NCBI RefSeq assembly: GCF_037154075.1
Contig: NZ_JBANRJ010000001.1
Coordinates: 2,165,501 to 2,229,500 of the forward strand
Length of the DNA: 64,000 nucleotides
From: Sphingobium aromaticiconvertens
GTDB taxonomy: Bacteria > Pseudomonadota > Alphaproteobacteria > Sphingomonadales > Sphingomonadaceae
Direction of reading: 5' to 3'
A model generated the notes under the pieces. It worked only from the letters and a program-made list of their open reading frames with translations, ran no database searches and was not told the DNA's origin. The stretch's first letter is position 1, and the number at the start of each line of letters is the position of its first letter. This document shows, in pieces, positions 44,521-51,965 of the stretch. The translations under genes were made by a program, and so were the position numbers.

Positions 44521-45225
44521 TTATCGTCCAACTTTTATCGTACATCGCACCGGCTGATTGGCCTTGGCGGCTGTCTGTTCACACACGGAGATGACCTCCC
44601 GATTGTCATGTCGCATCTTTGCGGCATCGATAATGGCCTGCCACGCATCAGGATCGCCTGCGCGCATCAGGCGGACGCCTGCATCCCACAATGTCGGCTC
44701 ACCAATGATATGCGCGGCCATGTTTTCGGGCATATGCCAGCTTGTCGGCAAGGCGCGTAGGATGACACCGGGAAGGATCGCCCATAGCAGGCACCCGGCC
44801 ATCAGGCCGCCGCTTGCAGCCCATGTCAGATGCCTGCGCTGCTCGCCGGCCCCGCTGATGACGCGGACAAGCGAATGGATGATTCGCGCGGCCTCCTGAT
44901 GCGCCTCGCGCGCCTCCCTGAGCGTCGCCCTGTCGGTCGCGCGGGATGTCTGTGACGCTGCGTCCATCCGCGCTGCCAGTACTTCCGGCGTCAACTGCAT
45001 GGCGGGCTTCCCGGCGATACCGGCCAGCCCCTGGACCACGGCGGCAAGGCGGGTATTCATCTGCCCCAGCGTGGCGCTGTAATCGGGAATATCGATGCTC
45101 GCCCGCTCGGCCGCCAGATGTTCGACCGCCCGCGCCATCATCGCGATCCGGCCGTCCAGCCGCGCGAACGCCTGTGCGGCAGACTCTTCCTCGGGTTCGT
45201 TCAACAACGATTGTTCGTCATCCAT
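44521..45225 (-). CDS. DUF6118-family protein, conjugation-associated
   Basis: A 234-residue protein. It has an acidic N-terminus (MDDEQSLLNEPEEESAAQAF), a long helical coiled-coil region (residues 20-115), one transmembrane helix (LTWAASGGLMAGCLLWAILPG, about 133-153) and a soluble C-terminal part with PENMAAHIIGEPTLWDAGVR and Cys-containing ISVCEQTAAKANQPVRC. Proteins of this type regularly follow traA in sphingomonad plasmids and islands. The function is unknown. It lies 16 bp after the relaxase stop. Confidence 0.8.
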   Translation of the reverse strand: MDDEQSLLNEPEEESAAQAFARLDGRIAMMARAVEHLAAERASIDIPDYSATLGQMNTRLAAVVQGLAGIAGKPAMQLTPEVLAARMDAASQTSRATDRATLREAREAHQEAARIIHSLVRVISGAGEQRRHLTWAASGGLMAGCLLWAILPGVILRALPTSWHMPENMAAHIIGEPTLWDAGVRLMRAGDPDAWQAIIDAAKMRHDNREVISVCEQTAAKANQPVRCTIKVGR

Positions 45226-45241
45226 GTCGTTATGCTCCTTT

Positions 45242-48199
45242 CTAGCGGCTCATGCCGCGACCGATGTCGCGGCCGTGTTCGAAGGGGATTGAGGCCGCGA
45301 GATCGCGCGACAGGCTGCGGGCCTGGCTCTCACCTCGCTCAAGCCCAAGTTCGCGGCTGCGCAGACCCAACACGGATTCAAGCTGGGCGTCGCGCTCCAG
45401 GCTTTTCGCCATGCCAGCCATCTGTTGCGCGGTGCTCTTTGCGCCCTGGAGATTGCCGTCGCGGACCAGTTCCTCATGGTGGCGTTGCAACTGCTGCCAG
45501 CCTTCCACGAAGCGGTCGGCGCGCTGGAATGGGTCTATGCGGATTTCCACTTCCAATTGCATGGCCCGCAACGCGGCCTGGCCGCGACCTTCCGCAGCCT
45601 CGCGCATAAGTTCCGGGCTGCGCTGGAAGACCGCGCCAAGATCATCGGCGGCATGGGGTCGGATCGCATCCAACGCCTGTGTGGCGCGGTCCAGCGCTGC
45701 CTTCTGGTGCGGCATGACGGCCAGGCCGGAACCACGCATCCGCTCGATTGCGTCGAACGCTTTGGCGTAGCGCTCGATCGCGCCGCGCGGGCCGGTCGCA
45801 TGGACGGACTGCATCTGCGATTGCTCGCGATGCGACGGCTCTTTGGGACGAAAGCCCACGAACCTGTCCGCCTCACGCTGCGGCGCGCTCTTCGGCCGGA
45901 AATTGTCGAACATCCCGCGCGCCTTCTCGGGCACCGTGCGGATGATCTCGGCGACGCGCTCGCGGACCGTGATCCCGCGCTGCTCGGCAAACGTCTTTGC
46001 CGGATCGCCGCGCTCGTAATCGCTGGCCATATCCTTGGCCCGTTCGCGCGACAGGGTGCGAACCAGCCGCGACTGATCGGCAAAATCGTCACGACCATAA
46101 TGAAGGGCCACGCCGTCCCGGTGGCGCGACAGGCCGACATAGGCACTGTGGCGATCCATGCCCGGCGTCGCCAGCACATGAGCGCGGTCCACGGTCATGC
46201 CCTGCGCCTTGTGGATCGTGGCGGCATAACCATGATCCACGTCGCGATAGTCTTTGGTGTTGAACGACACGGCACGTCCGTCATCGATGCGGACGGCCAT
46301 GTGATTTTCCCTGACCTGCTCAAGGGTGCCCAGCGTGCCGTTCTTGACGCCAAGCCCGCGCTCGTTGCGCAGGAACATGACCCGGTCGCCGGATGCAAAC
46401 TGGCGCTCGCCGCGTTCGACTTTTACCCGCACGTCCTCGCCCAATGCGCCCGCCTCGCGCATCCGCCCGCGCGCCGCTTCGTTGAGGGCGCGGACCTCGG
46501 CATTGGTATGGGTGAGAATGATACGGCTTTCGCCCGGATTGGCCTGCCGCTGGCGGTCCCAGCGCTCGACCAGATCGCTGCGTGCATCCTCGCGCGTGGC
46601 CGCCTGATGTACCACGCCCTGCGCGCCATATTCGCGGATCGCTTCTCCTGTCCGCCCGGTCGCCAGATGCCGGGTGGCGTCGCGCTGCCAGTCGATCCGC
46701 TGGCGGCGGACCTGTGTGATCTCGACGCCGCCATGGCGTTCGTGGAGCGAACGGAACGCCGCGCCGGCCTCGATCGACTGCAACTGCTGCGGATCGCCGA
46801 CCAGTACGACCTTGGCCCCGGCGTCAGCGGCGTGGGACAGCACGCGCTCCATCTGGCGCGTGCCGACCATGCCCGCCTCGTCGATCACCAACACATCGCG
46901 GGGGGTGAGAGGATCACAGCCCTGTGCCCAGCCATGCTCCAGGCTGGCGATCGTGCGTGACGCGATGCCGGAGCCGTTCTCCAGACCCTCGGCGGCAATG
47001 CCCGACAGGGCCGCGCCGCGCACATTGAGGCCCGCTGACTCCCAGGCCTCGCGCGCGACCCCCAGCATGGCGCTTTTGCCGGTGCCGGCATAGCCAATAA
47101 CGATGTTCAGCCCGGCCTTGTCGGTCACATGGTCGAAAGCCGTGCGCTGCTCGCCGGACAACAATAGGCCGCGCCGCTCTGCGCGATCCAAGGCGGTTTC
47201 CCGGTTGCTCTTGCTGACGCGGTGCCGTTCGCGCTCCGCCAGCAGTTCGGCGGCGCGGTGCAACCGCTGCTCGGCCTCGATCATATCGCGCGAGGTGAAG
47301 CGCTCTTCGCCGCGCCCGTCCTTGCCCAGCGCGATCATGTCGGACGACGCGCGCACCGCCGTCATCGCCGCGTCGAACTGGTCCTTGCCGTCACTATGGC
47401 TGTGCACGAACATCGCCAGGTCGCGGTGCGTGAAGGTGGCCTGTTGGTGGGTGATCGCATCGAGCGCGACACGCGGGTCCTGAATGATGTGCTCGCCATT
47501 GCGGCGGGCGATCGCGCGATGATCCTCGATCCGCTCGGACTCAAGACCACGTTCCCCCCTGCGCGATGCCGCCGGGCCGATCTTGTCCTGCGGTTCAAGG
47601 TCGATGCCCTGATCGTCAAGGCTGCGATGATCAATGCGCGCGTCGATATCGAGTTCGGCCAGGCGAGCGTTGGTATGATCCGCCCAGCGCTCGCGCCATT
47701 GTTCGACCAACTCCGCGCGGTTCCAGTCGCGGACCTTTGCGCCAAAGCCATCCTCGCCCACTTCCCGCATCGTCAGCATCACATGGGCATGGGGTTTGGC
47801 GAGGCCGTCCGCGCCAATATCCCAATGCACATTGAGGTCGGCGATCATGCCGCGTTCAACAAACTCGACCTGCGCAAAATCCCGTGCCAGTGCGACACCC
47901 TGTGCCTGGGTCATTTCGCGCGGAAGGGCGAACTCGACCTCACGGGCAAGCTGCGCGTCCTTGCGCTTCTCGGATGCCTCGACCTCGTTCCACAGCCGCT
48001 CGCGATCGGACAGATGTTCAGGCGCGCCGTCGGGCAGTAGTATTTCGCTATGCACGACGCCCGACTTGTTGGTGAAATCATGGGTGCGATCCAACCGCTC
48101 GTCGTGCAACTGCTCGGCCGATCGATAGGCGGCAGCCGCCACGGCGCTGCGCCCGCTGGCGCGGCTGATGACCTTCACGCTGAAATGGAAAATTGCCAT
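45242..48199 (-). CDS. traA: Ti-type conjugative relaxase/helicase TraA
   Basis: A 985-residue MobL relaxase-helicase that nicks oriT and unwinds the transferred strand. The N-terminal relaxase has MAIFHFSVKVISRASGRSAV with catalytic-type Tyr in AAAYRSAEQL, and the metal-binding His cluster in LNVHWDIGADGLAKPHAHVM. The RecD2/TraI-like helicase has Walker A VIGYAGTGKSAMLGV, Walker B VLVIDEAGMVGTRQM, and later GYAATIHKAQGMTVDRAHVL. The start at 48199 gives the conserved MAIFHFS; an extension to 48238 would run through the oriT arm. Full length and intact, so the island should be mobilisable. Confidence 0.95.
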   Translation of the reverse strand: MAIFHFSVKVISRASGRSAVAAAAYRSAEQLHDERLDRTHDFTNKSGVVHSEILLPDGAPEHLSDRERLWNEVEASEKRKDAQLAREVEFALPREMTQAQGVALARDFAQVEFVERGMIADLNVHWDIGADGLAKPHAHVMLTMREVGEDGFGAKVRDWNRAELVEQWRERWADHTNARLAELDIDARIDHRSLDDQGIDLEPQDKIGPAASRRGERGLESERIEDHRAIARRNGEHIIQDPRVALDAITHQQATFTHRDLAMFVHSHSDGKDQFDAAMTAVRASSDMIALGKDGRGEERFTSRDMIEAEQRLHRAAELLAERERHRVSKSNRETALDRAERRGLLLSGEQRTAFDHVTDKAGLNIVIGYAGTGKSAMLGVAREAWESAGLNVRGAALSGIAAEGLENGSGIASRTIASLEHGWAQGCDPLTPRDVLVIDEAGMVGTRQMERVLSHAADAGAKVVLVGDPQQLQSIEAGAAFRSLHERHGGVEITQVRRQRIDWQRDATRHLATGRTGEAIREYGAQGVVHQAATREDARSDLVERWDRQRQANPGESRIILTHTNAEVRALNEAARGRMREAGALGEDVRVKVERGERQFASGDRVMFLRNERGLGVKNGTLGTLEQVRENHMAVRIDDGRAVSFNTKDYRDVDHGYAATIHKAQGMTVDRAHVLATPGMDRHSAYVGLSRHRDGVALHYGRDDFADQSRLVRTLSRERAKDMASDYERGDPAKTFAEQRGITVRERVAEIIRTVPEKARGMFDNFRPKSAPQREADRFVGFRPKEPSHREQSQMQSVHATGPRGAIERYAKAFDAIERMRGSGLAVMPHQKAALDRATQALDAIRPHAADDLGAVFQRSPELMREAAEGRGQAALRAMQLEVEIRIDPFQRADRFVEGWQQLQRHHEELVRDGNLQGAKSTAQQMAGMAKSLERDAQLESVLGLRSRELGLERGESQARSLSRDLAASIPFEHGRDIGRGMSR

Positions 48200-48228
48200 G
48201 ATGGCAATCCATCTACACTTCAGAAGTA

Positions 48229-48275
48229 ACGTCGGCACGACGTATAAGCGCGCCCTCCACCGAAAAATTCCGGTG
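48229..48275. other. Candidate origin of transfer (Ti-type oriT)
   Basis: Between divergent traA and traC. The core CGACGTATAAGCGCGCCCT (48238-48256) closely follows the Ti plasmid nic region as I remember it (CGACGTATAATTGCGCCCT). It is preceded by an inverted repeat ACGTCG-GCA-CGACGT (48229-48243) and followed by a hairpin CACCG ... CGGTG (48258-48275). Position and layout match the traA/oriT/traC organisation of Ti plasmids. Confidence 0.75.
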
Positions 48276-48368
48276 AGGGACTAGGCGGTGTCAGACTGTC
48301 CCGGCGACTCTACTGCATCGCCGCCGTGCTTCTTTTATCATGGGCGCATCGTCACTCAATGGAGACTT

Positions 48369-48677
48369 ATGATGCGTAAACCTCGTGACTTTGATTCGGA
48401 ACTCAAAGCGCTTGCCGACAAGGCCCGCCAACTCAAGGAACGCCGCGTGCGTCAACTGGGTGAACTGGTCGTCGCCACCGGTGCCGACACGCTCGATACG
48501 GACCTGCTGGCCGGAGCCTTGCTCCAGGCCGCGTCCATGAAGGACGCCGCGACAAAGGAGGGCTGGCGCAAGGCGGGCGCGGCCTTCTTTCAGGGCAAGC
48601 CAGTCCAGCCTGCGCCAGCAGCTCAACGCCAGCCGGGCGGCACTTTACCGCTCGACGGCGGCGCGGCATCGACTTGA
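48369..48677 (+). CDS. traC: Conjugal transfer protein TraC-like
   Basis: A 102-residue small basic protein (MMRKPRDFDSELKALADKAR, then QLKERRVRQLGELVVATGAD, LLAGALLQAASM) with the pattern of Ti-type TraC, an oriT-binding accessory that helps TraA form the relaxosome. GGAG lies 4-7 nt before the tandem ATGs; 48369 or 48372 may be used. The longer frame from 48288 is not supported. It is divergent from traA across the candidate oriT and 22 bp upstream of traD. Confidence 0.78.
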   Translation: MMRKPRDFDSELKALADKARQLKERRVRQLGELVVATGADTLDTDLLAGALLQAASMKDAATKEGWRKAGAAFFQGKPVQPAPAAQRQPGGTLPLDGGAAST

Positions 48678-48699
48678 GGCACGAAAGGCGCGAACCGAC

Positions 48700-48948
48700 A
48701 TGCGCGAATGGCAGGTCAAACGCCGCGAACGGACGCGGCACCTGATCGAATTGGGCGGGCTTGTCACCAAGGCGGGGCTGGTCGATCTGACCGATGATGA
48801 TCGGGCGACGCTCTATGGCGCGTTCCTCACCGTTGCGGACAGGTTGCGTGGCGAGGAGCGGAGCAACGCGCTGGCGCTCTGGCAACGTAAAGGCAAGCGG
48901 GCGTTCGAGGCGGAGCAGAAAGTCCCAACGCCCGACAGCGTAGCGTGA
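48700..48948 (+). CDS. traD: Conjugal transfer protein TraD-like
   Basis: An 82-residue protein beginning MREWQVKRRERTRHLIELGG and continuing LVTKAGLVDLTDDDRATLYG. This matches the conserved small TraD of Ti-type transfer regions (RkRxxRTrxLIqLGGLvvKAGL...DdrAxlyGall). Its role is relaxosome accessory. It follows traC by 22 bp in the same direction. The traG coupling-protein gene that normally comes next is absent. Confidence 0.85.
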   Translation: MREWQVKRRERTRHLIELGGLVTKAGLVDLTDDDRATLYGAFLTVADRLRGEERSNALALWQRKGKRAFEAEQKVPTPDSVA

Positions 48949-48955
48949 AGACATC

Positions 48956-49918
48956 TCAGTCGCGGAAGGCGGCCCAGACATTGGCGCATTGCCGTTGCCG
49001 TCGCGCCCATCGGCACTTGATGTCGAAGGACAGCCGATGTGCCAGCGATGGGACGCGCCAGCCGCAGACGATGTAGGTTGCCCTGTTTATCCGCCGCCGC
49101 GCAGCGCCTCGGCTTATGCACAGCCGCTGGGCGATTTCTTCGTCCGTGCGCCCATGGTGGTTGAACAGCAGCCAGGCGTCCTGTGTGAGCGGCGGCAGAC
49201 TATCGAACCGTTCCTGCATCTGCCTCTGTGTTTCGGACAATGGCGCGTCGTTTCCATCGGGTGCGGGGCGGAATCCCTCTTCATCGGGCAAGGGGCGGCG
49301 CCGAACCGGTATGATTGAATAGCCGTCTGGATAGTGCCGATCTGGTGCGACCCTGTCGGCAAGCCATTCTTCAAAGGGCCGCCATCCCGAATAGCGGATC
49401 TCGCGTTGCACGCGGTTAAGTCGGCGTCGCAATAGTCTGCGCCATGGCGGAATATGCCGCCAAAGCTCGGTCGTGGCGATCCCGCGCCTGCGTGATCGCT
49501 TCACCGCCTTGCGCAAAACGAGCGGCAGGGTTGCCACAATGTGCGTCGCGACCGTCTCATGATCGGCCTCGATCGGTTCCGATGGATCGGGCCACCGGAT
49601 CGTGCCGGTGTAGCCGCTTTCGGCAAGGATCTGCTCGGTCCATGCGCGATAGTGCTGGCGCACGCGCTGTTCCAGCGTCGCGACGGCAAGGCCGCCTCCG
49701 TCAGGCGGGAAGCGTTCCGGCGCGCTGAAAGCGCTATGGGCATGGATCATGCGCCGCGCCTCGGCGAGGCACAGCGCGATGCTGGACGTCTCGGTTGCCA
49801 GCATTTGTGCCATCACCGCCGGATCGACATCGTAGAAATTACGAAGTCGAAACAGGATGCGCGGCAAGGCGGGTAATGCCTGCATCCCGGCCAGCCACCG
49901 CTCTTCATAGCTGTGCAT
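48956..49918 (-). CDS. Sigma-70 region 4-like DNA-binding protein
   Basis: 320 residues with two sigma-region-4-like helix-turn-helix segments. The first is near the N-terminus (LPRILFRLRNFYDVDPAVMA, then MLATETSSIALCLAEARRMI). The second lies near residues 240-285 (FDSLPPLTQDAWLLFNHHGR, then TDEEIAQRLCISRGAARRRI). The middle is basic (RRRGIATTELWRHIPPWRRL). It lacks region 2, so it is probably a regulator rather than a sigma factor. It overlaps the nucleotidyltransferase-HEPN gene by 14 nt and belongs to a three-gene set in the transfer region. Confidence 0.7.
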   Translation of the reverse strand: MHSYEERWLAGMQALPALPRILFRLRNFYDVDPAVMAQMLATETSSIALCLAEARRMIHAHSAFSAPERFPPDGGGLAVATLEQRVRQHYRAWTEQILAESGYTGTIRWPDPSEPIEADHETVATHIVATLPLVLRKAVKRSRRRGIATTELWRHIPPWRRLLRRRLNRVQREIRYSGWRPFEEWLADRVAPDRHYPDGYSIIPVRRRPLPDEEGFRPAPDGNDAPLSETQRQMQERFDSLPPLTQDAWLLFNHHGRTDEEIAQRLCISRGAARRRINRATYIVCGWRVPSLAHRLSFDIKCRWARRQRQCANVWAAFRD

Positions 49919-50861
49919 GATGCTCTCGCTCGTCAGAACCGCATAGCGGGTGTGGCAGGTCCAGCGGGACTAAGTCTTCCAGTCGCTCGCGGCACATGTC
50001 CTGCACCAGCCGTTGCAACACAGCGACGCGCTCCATCGTCCACGCCAGTTCCTCGGCGCTGATGCGGTAGCTGTGACCATAGCGCACCTCGACATAGGCA
50101 CGGCGAAGGCAGCTAAAGGCGCGCCGCTCGAATGATGTTTCGCGCGGCCATGCGGAGCAAAGCCGCGTGTCCAGCGTTTCGGCGACCTCGCGCAATTGGT
50201 CCAACGCGTGCGTCCGCACGCCGTGAAGCGTCAGGGACCACGCCACGCACTGGTAGAGATGCTCGCACGCCTGATGCAACAGCAGCGCCGCCATGGGCGC
50301 GTTGCCGCGATCCTGAAAGAAGGCCGCGCCCAAGAGGAAATTGCTGGCCCGGCCATGCCAGCGCCCATATTCGGCCAGCCCCCGTGCGCGGCGTTCCGAA
50401 GCTGGCAAGGGCCGGGCCGATTTCAGTCGCGTGCCGTCCAACGCGTAAAGCGCGATGCCCTCGGTCGCGACCGTGATGAAAAAAGGGATACCCTCGGTCA
50501 AGGCGCCGTTGACCTGCTCCAGACTGTGGACGGCCAACCGTACCGGATGCGCGATCTCGCCAACTTCCCACGCGCGGCGCAGCCTGTCGCGCACAAATCG
50601 CCAGTCCTGTTCCCTGCGCGCCAGCCGAGGATGGTTGACGATCGCCAACAGGTGGAAGGCCTCTCCGGGCACAATATTATGCCAGTCGGGCCGGGTCTGG
50701 GGACCGTGCAGGATCAGCTTGAGAATGCGGCCTTGCCTGTAACGGTCGGACAACCTGCCCTTGGTCGTTTCGGCGAACGTCTCGAACAGCATGGCCGTGA
50801 TGCGGTGGAGGTCCTGCCGCATCGGCCACGGCAAATGCTCTATGTCGGTGCGCACCATCAT
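49905..50861 (-). CDS. Nucleotidyltransferase-HEPN fusion protein
   Basis: 318 residues. The N-terminal half looks like a degenerate MNT/Pol-beta nucleotidyltransferase (GRILKLILHGPQTRPDWHNI, HLLAIVNHPRLA, FFITVATEGIALYALDG); the usual GSxxxG...SDxD is not intact. The C-terminal half is a HEPN helical domain (FLLGAAFFQDRGNAPMAALLLHQACEHL, split as AAFFQDRGNAPMAALLLHQA, then YVEVRYGHSYRISAEEL). Such pairs usually form toxin-antitoxin or defence modules; here both are in one polypeptide. The ATGA overlap with the upstream exported-protein gene indicates coupling. Confidence 0.7.
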   Translation of the reverse strand: MMVRTDIEHLPWPMRQDLHRITAMLFETFAETTKGRLSDRYRQGRILKLILHGPQTRPDWHNIVPGEAFHLLAIVNHPRLARREQDWRFVRDRLRRAWEVGEIAHPVRLAVHSLEQVNGALTEGIPFFITVATEGIALYALDGTRLKSARPLPASERRARGLAEYGRWHGRASNFLLGAAFFQDRGNAPMAALLLHQACEHLYQCVAWSLTLHGVRTHALDQLREVAETLDTRLCSAWPRETSFERRAFSCLRRAYVEVRYGHSYRISAEELAWTMERVAVLQRLVQDMCRERLEDLVPLDLPHPLCGSDEREHHAQL

Positions 50862-51475
50862 GACCGCGCCTCCCGGCGTTCGCGACGCCAGCCGTTTGGT
50901 CGGGGATGGCCGGTCACGGCATGCACACGATCCAGCAGCGCGCGCAGCAGTAAGCGGACCTGCGTTACCGTGTAGCCACCATCATCGGGCTCCGGTTCGC
51001 CAAACAGGCGGACCTGGTTCCATTTCCAATAGGGCGTGAGGACGGTCGCCAGTCGCGCCATGTCGGGGCATTCATGGCCTAAGCCCGTGGCGTTGGCATA
51101 GGCTAACGATCTGGCCACGCGCAGGCCGATATGGCGCGCGTTCCAGTCGTCCGGGAATCCAACATCCAGCAGGTGAGAGGACAGCGCAAGTTGGGCGGTT
51201 ATCCCTGCCCTGTAGAGATGGTTATGCCAACTGGCGCTTGTCGCTGGCTCTCGATCAGGCAGGAACTCCTCGGCGACATGATAGCGGCGGCGGCTCAATG
51301 CCCGTCCTTCCTTGGTCCGGATGATCGTCACGGGTTCATCGCCATAGTCCTGATGGAGCGACGTCAGAGCATGGCTCCAGGGCGAAGTCACAGGCATGGA
51401 AACCGCTACGACAGGCGCGGCGGTGAGCGCGCGCAATAGAGCGCGACGTGACGTGGTGGGGCGAGGCTCAGTCAT
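50858..51475 (-). CDS. Hypothetical protein with Tat-like N-terminus
   Basis: 205 residues from the ATG at 51475, which has GGAGG five bases upstream; the frame extends to 51514. The N-terminus TSRRALLRALTAAPVVAVSM resembles a twin-arginine signal, although a soluble protein is also possible. The rest (RTKEGRALSRRRYHVAEEFL, YWKWNQVRLFGEPEPDDGGY) belongs to no recognised family. It overlaps the NT-HEPN gene by 4 nt and is the first gene of the three-gene minus-strand operon that ends with the sigma-like gene. Confidence 0.6.
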   Translation of the reverse strand: MTEPRPTTSRRALLRALTAAPVVAVSMPVTSPWSHALTSLHQDYGDEPVTIIRTKEGRALSRRRYHVAEEFLPDREPATSASWHNHLYRAGITAQLALSSHLLDVGFPDDWNARHIGLRVARSLAYANATGLGHECPDMARLATVLTPYWKWNQVRLFGEPEPDDGGYTVTQVRLLLRALLDRVHAVTGHPRPNGWRRERREARS

Positions 51476-51600
51476 ATGTACCTCCATCCCGCATCCAGAG
51501 GTGGGCGGAAGCATGGGGCGGATGCGGCACGGTCCCGATACTCCCGTGCGATTCGTGTCCTACTCGCTGTCCGACGCGCTGCGACGGAGACCTTGCGTAA

Positions 51601-51655
51601 ATATACGACATCGTTTATCGCATAAACGATGTCGTATATTCAGATAAACGATGGC
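51601..51655. promoter_or_regulatory. Palindromic operator in a divergent promoter region
   Basis: An 18-bp perfect inverted repeat (ATATACGACATCGTTTAT, spacer CGC, exact complement; 51601-51639), followed by a third, imperfect half-site ATAAACGATGGCGTC (51643-51657). It lies between the Tat-like gene (start 51475, minus) and the RHH gene (start 51707, plus). Repeated ATAAACGATG half-sites are what a ribbon-helix-helix autorepressor would bind. Confidence 0.7.
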
Positions 51656-51706
51656 GTCAATAGGAAATGCTTGGCTGGCGATACCATCGCCGATAGCCAC
51701 GACGGC

Positions 51707-51874
51707 ATGGGACGCCCGCCACTAGGATTGAAGCCGACGACGATCAGGCTGTCGCTGGATACGATCCAGCGGATCGAAAAGCTGGTGGGCAATCGGCGGC
51801 TCGCTGTCTTCATCCGCGAAGCTGTCGAGAATGAATTGGAGCGCCGCGAAAATCCGAAGCCGCCGGAAGCGTGA
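51707..51874 (+). CDS. Ribbon-helix-helix transcriptional regulator
   Basis: A 55-residue protein from the ATG at 51707. TTIRLSLDTIQRIEKLVGNR is the beta strand and first helix of a CopG/Arc-type RHH, and AVFIREAVENELERRE is the second helix. An in-frame ATG at 51629 falls inside the palindromic operator and would add 26 unlikely residues. It probably represses its own and the divergent promoter through the 51601-51655 sites. No toxin gene follows directly; a strong terminator does. Confidence 0.75.
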   Translation: MGRPPLGLKPTTIRLSLDTIQRIEKLVGNRRLAVFIREAVENELERRENPKPPEA

Positions 51875-51894
51875 TACGCTTGCGGCGGTTTTTT
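51860..51894 (+). terminator. Rho-independent terminator of the RHH gene
   Basis: A 12-position stem (CCGCCGGAAGCG / CGCTTGCGGCGG, one mismatch) with a 5-nt loop, directly followed by six T residues. It overlaps the stop codon of the RHH gene. Confidence 0.85.
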
Positions 51895-51929
51895 CGAAAA
51901 GCAGGTGAGCGGCGTTTCGGCTTTTATAG

Positions 51930-51957
51930 GACCGGAGGCTGCGGGAAGCCTCCGGTC
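51930..51957. terminator. Hairpin between convergent RHH and ParB genes
   Basis: Perfect 11-bp stem GACCGGAGGCT / AGCCTCCGGTC with a 6-nt loop, 8 bp past the parB stop. Probably the parB terminator. Confidence 0.65.
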
Positions 51958-51965
51958 ATTGAGCG

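Noticed and set aside
45425..46960. 511-codon plus-strand frame opposite traA
   Set aside because: Antisense shadow of the relaxase, whose motifs are unambiguous.
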